The notes below the pieces were generated by a model. The model worked only from the letters and a program-made list of their open reading frames with translations. It searched no databases and was not told the DNA's origin. The translations under genes and the position numbers were made by a program. This document shows, in pieces, positions 5,946 to 9,781 of a DNA stretch of 9,781 nucleotides. This stretch comes from Bacteroidota bacterium. Lineage in GTDB: Bacteria > Bacteroidota > Bacteroidia > Sphingobacteriales > Sphingobacteriaceae. The stretch is taken from NCBI GenBank assembly GCA_025355225.1, contig JANYAB010000295.1, forward strand, positions 1 through 9,781. Reading direction: 5' to 3'. Position 1 is the stretch's first letter. Every line of letters starts with the position of its first letter.

Positions 5946-6464
5946 ATGTTAAAAATGCCTATAGATAAAGCCACCGTTTCCGATGCCGCCGAATTAACGC
6001 GCTTAGTTAACAGCGCTTACCGCGGCGAATCATCGCAAAAAGGCTGGACAAGCGAGGCGCATTTGCTGGATGGGATCAGGATAGACGAATTCACCATGAT
6101 CGAGTATCTGAATGATCCGGATACCACGATACTAAAATATACTAACGACGATGATCAGATCACCGGGTGCGTTTATTTGCAGCTGCGTAATCAACGGCTT
6201 TATTTGGGTATGCTTACAGTATCTCCAACACTCCAGGCGAAAGGCATTGGCGGTAAATTACTGCATGCAGCAGAGGCATATGCCCGCCAATTGGAATGCC
6301 CGATCATATTTATGACGGTAATTACCACCCGGCACGAGTTGATCAACTGGTACAGGCGGCGGGGTTACCAACCTACCGGAAAAGTAGTGCCGTTTCCTGA
6401 AACTACAAGATTTGGCGTTCCAAAGGATGTAATAGAATTGGCGGTACTGGAAAAGGTGGTTTGA
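5946..6464 (+). CDS. GNAT-family N-acetyltransferase
   Basis: Up to 172 residues, a typical single GNAT domain that transfers an acetyl group from acetyl-CoA to an amine; the acceptor is not predictable. Visible marks are the N-terminal helix DAAELTRLVNSAYRG (13-27), the family segment GWTSEAHLL (33-41), strand 4 LYLGMLTVSP (85-94), the acetyl-CoA pyrophosphate loop QAKGIGGK (97-104, QxxGxG form), and the C-terminal ELINWYRRRGYQPTG (131-145). The cytoplasm is implied by lack of a signal. Two in-frame ATGs are possible: 5946 and 5955. The second (MPIDKATVSDAAEL) gives a more usual GNAT N-terminus and is further from the hairpin at 5916-5943. The gene is convergent with the HAD gene with only 21 bases between the stops. 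Confident at family level only. Confidence 0.88.
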   Translation: MLKMPIDKATVSDAAELTRLVNSAYRGESSQKGWTSEAHLLDGIRIDEFTMIEYLNDPDTTILKYTNDDDQITGCVYLQLRNQRLYLGMLTVSPTLQAKGIGGKLLHAAEAYARQLECPIIFMTVITTRHELINWYRRRGYQPTGKVVPFPETTRFGVPKDVIELAVLEKVV

Positions 6465-6485
6465 GAATTGCAGTGCCTGCTGAAA

Positions 6486-7172
6486 TTATCTTAACAACTC
6501 CAAAACATCCTTTAAACTTTCCACATGTCTGAAATTAGCATGATCTAAAGTAGTTTCCACCTGCTCATGTGCCCAGGTGGTGTGGTAGGGGACGTGGATA
6601 GCATGCCCTCCGATATTTATCACAGGTATAATATCCGATTTAAGCGAATTACCAATCATCATAAACTCATCCGGACGAATATCCAGGTGTTTGATCAGTT
6701 TAAGGTAATCCTCTTCTTTTTTGTCGGACATGATCTCGATATGATGAAAGTAATGGCTAACGCCCGATTTTTTCAGCTTCGTTTCCTGGTCAAGCAGGTC
6801 GCCTTTGGTGGCGACTACAATACGGTAATGTAGCTGTAAGGCGGCAAGCACTTCTTCAACGTTGTCCAGTAATTCAATGGGTTCGTTTAGCAGCTCTTTG
6901 CCAAAGCCGATTATCCTTTCAATAGCCTCTATGCTGATGGTATTATCAGACACCTTTAACGCGGTCTCGATCATCGAAAGGATATAACCTTTTATGCCAT
7001 ATCCATAAATGGCGAGGTTGTCGATCTCGGTCTTCAGCAATTCGCGGGACAGGGTATGCTGTGGCAGAAATTCCTCCAGCAATGTGCAAAACTTCTTTTC
7101 AGTATTTTGGAAATAAGGCTCATTCACCCATAGGGTGTCATCGGCATCAAAGGCGATCACTTTTATATCCAT
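6486..7172 (-). CDS. HAD-superfamily hydrolase (probable phosphatase)
   Basis: 228 residues, cytoplasmic, probably a small-molecule phosphatase. All four HAD motifs can be seen: motif I FDADDTLW with nucleophile Asp9 and acid/base Asp11; motif II VVATKGD with Thr122; motif III Lys around 151-152 in SDKKEEDY; and motif IV MIGNSLKSD (172-180) with Asp180 as a magnesium ligand. The helical cap lies between residues about 17 and 100, making it a C1-type cap, as in YjjG/GS1-like phosphatases. The substrate is not predictable. I chose the ATG at 7172 because MDIKVIAFDADDTLW is the usual start; an upstream TTG at 7193 would add seven residues with no family support. The gene is divergent from the DUF1493-like gene and convergent with the acetyltransferase gene. 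Confidence 0.9.
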   Translation of the reverse strand: MDIKVIAFDADDTLWVNEPYFQNTEKKFCTLLEEFLPQHTLSRELLKTEIDNLAIYGYGIKGYILSMIETALKVSDNTISIEAIERIIGFGKELLNEPIELLDNVEEVLAALQLHYRIVVATKGDLLDQETKLKKSGVSHYFHHIEIMSDKKEEDYLKLIKHLDIRPDEFMMIGNSLKSDIIPVINIGGHAIHVPYHTTWAHEQVETTLDHANFRHVESLKDVLELLR

Positions 7173-7288
7173 TGCTTCACAATTACGATACAATTATAAG
7201 TTTTGTCACTAAACACAGGAAATATAATTTATAACCTGATTATTAAAGGAGATAGTATAAAAACCTGAGACAATCTTTTGACTCAGAG

Positions 7289-7296
7289 TATGTTTG
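7289..7296 (+). promoter_or_regulatory. Exact TAnnTTTG -7 element upstream of the DUF1493-like gene
   Basis: TATGTTTG matches the Bacteroidota -7 consensus exactly, but no TTG is seen at the usual -33 distance. A hairpin (CTGAG 7265-7269 with CTCAG 7282-7286, plus inner CAA/TTG) lies just upstream. If used, the leader of the gene at 7423 would be about 120 bases. Confidence 0.3.
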
Positions 7297-7422
7297 CTTT
7301 AACGATGGATCCGATTCTGCATTGGCCGCATATTTTTTTGAAAATAAATCAGCTATTCGTGCAACCTGTTTTAAATAAAGGGTGTCTTATAATCAGAGCG
7401 ATCAAAATAAAATTCATTTAAA

Positions 7423-7782
7423 ATGGAAGAAGTACTGCCCGAATTAAAAGAATTTATTGCCGGATATTGTGAACGATACAAGATAAGAAAGGTTGATCCG
7501 GCAGCGTTGACAATGGATACCAGCATCGACCTTGACCTGGATATATTTGATATCGAGATAGACCTTTTTCTTGCAGAGTTTACCGACACCTTCCGCATCG
7601 ATAACTCAAAATTCAGCTGGTATAAATACGGCCATCCAACCGGTTCAGCTGCGGTGGATATGATCAAAATCGTATTTGGCTACCGGTCCAGATGGGTTAA
7701 AAGGCTCGCTAACCGGGTGTATCAACCCAAATTCAGGGTGCACAACCTACAGGAGGCCATGAAAACCGGCAGATTGGTATAA
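7423..7782 (+). CDS. DUF1493-like small protein
   Basis: 119 residues, acidic in the N-terminal half, no signal peptide or membrane segment. The segment DTSIDLDLDIFDIEIDLFLAEFTDTFRID (about 32-60) followed by SKFSWYKYGHP (62-72) matches my recollection of the DUF1493 pattern: a helix-loop-helix resembling an acyl carrier protein, in which a conserved acidic loop precedes a helix. I see no DSL-type phosphopantetheine attachment motif (the place reads LDIFDI), so a carrier role would be doubtful. The C-terminal part (about 84-119, basic: RSRWVKRLANRVYQPKFRV) is rich in Arg/Lys. The ATG at 7423 follows a short AT-rich leader. No co-transcribed partner is evident. Homologues known to me are small proteins of unknown function, so none is assigned. 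Confidence 0.65.
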   Translation: MEEVLPELKEFIAGYCERYKIRKVDPAALTMDTSIDLDLDIFDIEIDLFLAEFTDTFRIDNSKFSWYKYGHPTGSAAVDMIKIVFGYRSRWVKRLANRVYQPKFRVHNLQEAMKTGRLV

Positions 7783-7794
7783 CAAATCAAGGGT

Positions 7795-7880
7795 AATGCA
7801 GGGAACGGAGTAATTCCGGCTGGTGGGTCAGCTTTCAAATTCTAAGCCTGCCGGTTCGGGATTGCTTCGTTCCATGCATT
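7795..7880. repeat. 86-base imperfect inverted repeat, structured spacer element
   Basis: Outer arms AATGCAGGGAACG (7795-7807) and CGTTCCATGCATT (7868-7880) pair with a single G/A mismatch. Inside, CCGGC (7816-7820) pairs with GCCGG (7850-7854), and GCTG (7819-7822) could alternatively pair with CAGC (7829-7832). The GATTGCTTCGTTCC segment (7860-7873) recalls a dispersed intergenic repeat seen in many bacterial genomes. It starts 13 bases after the DUF1493-like stop and could end its transcript, but only a short TTTT follows. Confidence 0.6.
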
Positions 7881-7896
7881 TTACTTCTCAATTTTC

Positions 7897-7913
7897 AGCG
7901 GAAACGCTTTCTT
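7897..7913 (+). other. Short GNRA-capped hairpin
   Basis: AGCG (7897-7900) and CGCT (7905-7908) close a GAAA tetraloop, followed by TTTCTTGTTT. The stem is short, so at most a weak transcript end behind the DUF1493-like gene. The rest of the spacer to 8047 shows no gene. Confidence 0.3.
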
Positions 7914-8047
7914 GTTTAAACTCCGGATTAATTGTAAATATTGTATACAGATTACCGTAAGAATTTTTAGGTTTGAGATATAGGCAGTTCCGCTAATAAT
8001 GCAAACGGAATGCTAATGAAATTAACATATAATCTATAAATTACTGC

Positions 8048-8644
8048 ATGTATTGGTATGAAGATGAGGTTAAGCGCCTTGAAAAAGATGGTTTGAAAAT
8101 AGGATTTGAACCCGAAACGCTTTTTTACGGCAGTTCATCCATACGGATGTGGACAAGTCTTTACAATGATTTCAGCAGTATAAAGCCAGTTAACCTGGGT
8201 TTTGGAGGCTCAACGCTTGCAGCCTGCGTTTGGTTCTTTGAAAGGATAATGGAGCCTTATCATCCTAAAAAATTAATTATATACGCCGGCGACAACGATT
8301 TGGGAGATGGAAGGCATCCCGAAGAGGTATTTATTTTTTTTCAGCAATTGGTTGTAAAAATAAATGAACGCTTTGGCGACCTGCCTTGTTACTTTGTATC
8401 ATTAAAACCAAGTATTAGCCGCTGGCCCAAAATGGATCAGTATAAATACACCAATAATTTAATTGAAAGCGAAATTGTTAAGCGCGATAACAACTGGCAA
8501 TTTATTGATGTATTTAAAAAAATGCTCGATACGGCAAATCGACCCAAAAAAGAGTATTATTTAAGCGATGGACTGCATTTGAGTGAAAAAGGATACCAGT
8601 TATGGAAGGAGGTTATTATTAGTAGAATTATGACCAATCATTAA
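8048..8644 (+). CDS. SGNH/GDSL-type hydrolase
   Basis: 198 residues, probably an esterase or acyl hydrolase of the SGNH superfamily; no signal peptide, so cytoplasmic. The four blocks are present: block I LFYGSSSIRMW (25-35) with probable nucleophile Ser30, written GSSS rather than GDS; block II NLGFGGSTLA (49-58) with the oxyanion Gly; block III IIYAGDNDL (77-85) with Asn83; block V SDGLHLSEKGY (173-183) with Asp174 and His177. The catalytic set is thus intact. Its length is normal for a bare domain. The ATG at 8048 is the first in frame close to block I. The alpha/beta esterase gene follows 63 bases later on the same strand, so both probably belong to one transcript and may act on related ester substrates; that link is inferred. 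The substrate is not predictable. Confidence 0.88.
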   Translation: MYWYEDEVKRLEKDGLKIGFEPETLFYGSSSIRMWTSLYNDFSSIKPVNLGFGGSTLAACVWFFERIMEPYHPKKLIIYAGDNDLGDGRHPEEVFIFFQQLVVKINERFGDLPCYFVSLKPSISRWPKMDQYKYTNNLIESEIVKRDNNWQFIDVFKKMLDTANRPKKEYYLSDGLHLSEKGYQLWKEVIISRIMTNH

Positions 8645-8707
8645 CCATTTCTTTATTTTTAAGTAACATTCAATATGGAATTTTCCCCCTCGAAAGGCTA
8701 GGCCAAA

Positions 8708-9436
8708 ATGAACAGAGAATATCATCAAGGGTTTAGCAGCAAGTTGCAGCGCAACATGGAGCTTTTAATATTTGGGCACGGCGGAAGGGCGGTGTTGTTT
8801 TTCCCTACCCGTATGGCCAGGTTTTATGATTACGAAAACTGGGGAATAATTGATGCGCTGCAGGATCCAATTTATAAGGGAGAATTACAGCTTTTTTGTG
8901 TAGACAGTATCGATGCTGAAAGCTTTTACAACCAAAATGTTTGTCCTTCGGTACGAATCGCCAGGCATTTACAGTATGAACGATATATACTGAACGAGGT
9001 AATTCCTTTAATGCATGAGAAAAACGATGGGGATTATTTTGAAGTTGCCGGATGCAGTATGGGGGCCTATCATGCGGTTAATTTAGCAATGAAATATCCG
9101 CTGCTTTTTAAAAAGGTGGTATGTATGAGCGGGAGATATGATCTTACTAAACAGATACAGGATTTCAGAGATCTTTTTGATGGTTATTTTAATGAAGATA
9201 TCTATTTTAATATGCCCCAGCAATTTGTTGCCAACATAACTGATGAACTTATTTTGAATGCCATCGGCAAAATTGAAATTATATTGGCGGTTGGCGAAAC
9301 TGACCCCTTTTTATTAAACAATCAGGAATTTAGTCAGCTGCTATGGAGTAAAGGTCTGCCTAATCAATTGCATATATGGGATAAATATGCCCACAGGCCA
9401 CGGTATTGGAAACAAATGGTACAGCTTTATTTATAA
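8708..9436 (+). CDS. Esterase-family alpha/beta hydrolase
   Basis: 242 residues resembling the putative esterase D-like family. Conserved features: the N-terminal NREYHQGFSSKLQRNMELLIFGHGG (2-26), FFPTRMARFYDYENWG (31-46), LFCVDSIDAESFYN (62-75), and the nucleophile elbow VAGCSMGAYHAV (113-124) with Ser117 in GCSMG. The probable acid is Asp199 (GETDPFLLNN) and the probable base His229 (YAHRPRYW). There is no signal peptide, so a cytoplasmic enzyme is likely. A lid or insertion appears around 146-180. The ATG at 8708 matches the expected NREYH start; an upstream in-frame ATG at 8675 is cut off by TAG at 8699-8701. It follows the SGNH hydrolase gene by 63 bases without a clear promoter, suggesting co-transcription. 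The substrate is unknown; the family is known mostly from sequence. Confidence 0.87.
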   Translation: MNREYHQGFSSKLQRNMELLIFGHGGRAVLFFPTRMARFYDYENWGIIDALQDPIYKGELQLFCVDSIDAESFYNQNVCPSVRIARHLQYERYILNEVIPLMHEKNDGDYFEVAGCSMGAYHAVNLAMKYPLLFKKVVCMSGRYDLTKQIQDFRDLFDGYFNEDIYFNMPQQFVANITDELILNAIGKIEIILAVGETDPFLLNNQEFSQLLWSKGLPNQLHIWDKYAHRPRYWKQMVQLYL

Positions 9437-9446
9437 AATCGTCTGA

Positions 9447-9540
9447 ACCGTTGATTAAGCTGATTATTTTGATTTTTATGATTTCCTGTATGGCACTTTG
9501 GTAAATCAGCGAAATCATGGAAATCAGCTTAATCAACGGT
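9447..9540. repeat. GTTGATTAAG inverted repeat between convergent genes
   Basis: ACCGTTGATTAAGCTGATT (9447-9465) is repeated as an exact 19-base reverse complement at 9522-9540. An inner helix, ATGATTTC (9478-9485) with GAAATCAT (9511-9518), makes a long interrupted hairpin. Its core GTTGATTAAG is shared with the repeat at 3632-3740. It begins 10 bases after the esterase stop, and the opposite gene's TGA lies within the right arm. Confidence 0.88.
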
Positions 9541-9781
9541 CAAGACAACTATACAAAATATATTTATTGCTGGGATGGGTTTCTTTGAAGTTTTTATAAC
9601 CCGGGAAGAATTTTAGAATAGTATCAGCCTTTTTGCCTTTATAGTCTGCTGGGAGCACGATGTATAATGGGCCGGCATGCCCTTCATATTCATAATCATC
9701 CAAATTGATGTGGTCGTAGTCGGTTATGCGCTCCAGCGTAATGGTGCGGTTTTGTTTCATCTCCAGGCCAATATCATTGCT
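9533..9781 (-). CDS. C-terminal part of an unrecognised protein (5' end outside window)
   Basis: The frame is open from the window edge to a TGA at 9535-9533. It gives at least 82 residues, ending LYSCLDR. An internal Met at 9760 could be a start, but the frame continues upstream in SNDIGLEMKQNRTITLERI, so a longer protein cut by the window is more likely. I recognise no domain. Visible features are a charged segment (ITDYDHINLDDYEYEGHAG), a strand LYIVLPADYKGKKA, and a Lys-rich end; no membrane segment is seen. It is convergent with the esterase gene. The stop codon comes from the GTTGATT repeat (…CGT TGA TT…), as in the cupin and LytTR genes, so the natural C-terminus may have been set by the repeat. 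Confidence 0.6.
   Translation of the reverse strand, partial: SNDIGLEMKQNRTITLERITDYDHINLDDYEYEGHAGPLYIVLPADYKGKKADTILKFFPGYKNFKETHPSNKYILYSCLDR

Noticed and set aside
6465..6485. Terminator between the convergent acetyltransferase and HAD genes
   Set aside because: Only a four-pair stem (GCAG/CTGC) with a three-base loop and no T-run.
7173..7193. Upstream TTG start for the HAD hydrolase
   Set aside because: The seven extra residues have no family support; the ATG at 7172 gives the standard N-terminus.
7305..7421. A 38-codon open frame (starting MDPILHWPHI) directly ahead of the DUF1493-like gene and just after a perfect TAnnTTTG box
   Set aside because: Short, no recognisable composition or domain, and the -7 box is so close that the transcript would start at about the ATG. 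Left as spacer.
8675..8701. In-frame ATG upstream of the esterase gene
   Set aside because: It meets TAG after eight codons; the family N-terminus fits the ATG at 8708.

Overview
The window looks like chromosome of a Bacteroidota species, most likely family Sphingobacteriaceae (Mucilaginibacter/Pedobacter type). The reasons are AT-rich spacers, start codons without Shine-Dalgarno sequences, several TAnnTTTG-like -7 elements, and the gene content: a GIN-domain (DUF2807) exported protein, a LytTR regulator joined to a LytS-like membrane module, a VCBS/FG-GAP propeller protein and a CbpA-like J protein. The taxonomic call is inference from these features; no database search was possible.

Layout. 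1-422 (-): start of a J-domain co-chaperone that runs off the window. 423-842: a 420-base spacer with a near-perfect palindrome (689-711) and a leader hairpin. 843-1448 (+): exported GIN-domain protein with an intrinsic terminator behind it. 1588-3081 (-): FGGY gluconokinase, divergent from a KdgF-like cupin at 3292-3636 (+). 3730-4524 (-): membrane-anchored LytTR regulator, convergent with the cupin and divergent from a secreted seven-repeat VCBS propeller protein at 4733-5887 (+). 5946-6464 (+): GNAT acetyltransferase, convergent with a HAD phosphatase at 6486-7172 (-). 7423-7782 (+): DUF1493-like protein. 7795-7880: structured inverted repeat. 8048-8644 and 8708-9436 (+): SGNH hydrolase and alpha/beta esterase, probably co-transcribed. 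9533-9781 (-): C-terminal part of an unrecognised protein.

Two signals stand out. First, the spacer between the LytTR gene and the propeller gene holds five copies of a GTTNRTCTATT-like box. Three point toward the regulator and two toward the propeller gene, each series at an exact 20-bp period, and four of the boxes are mirror-symmetric about one dyad. This is what a LytTR-bound divergent control region would look like, so the two genes probably form one regulatory unit: a membrane sensor-regulator without a kinase, and an exported propeller as its target. Second, a GTTGATT-based repeat sits at two convergent gene junctions. It supplies the TGA stop codon of three different genes (cupin, LytTR regulator, last partial gene) and forms long inverted repeats there.

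The remaining genes look like ordinary metabolic or housekeeping accessory genes (sugar-acid use, acyl transfer and hydrolysis, chaperone) with no obvious shared pathway.
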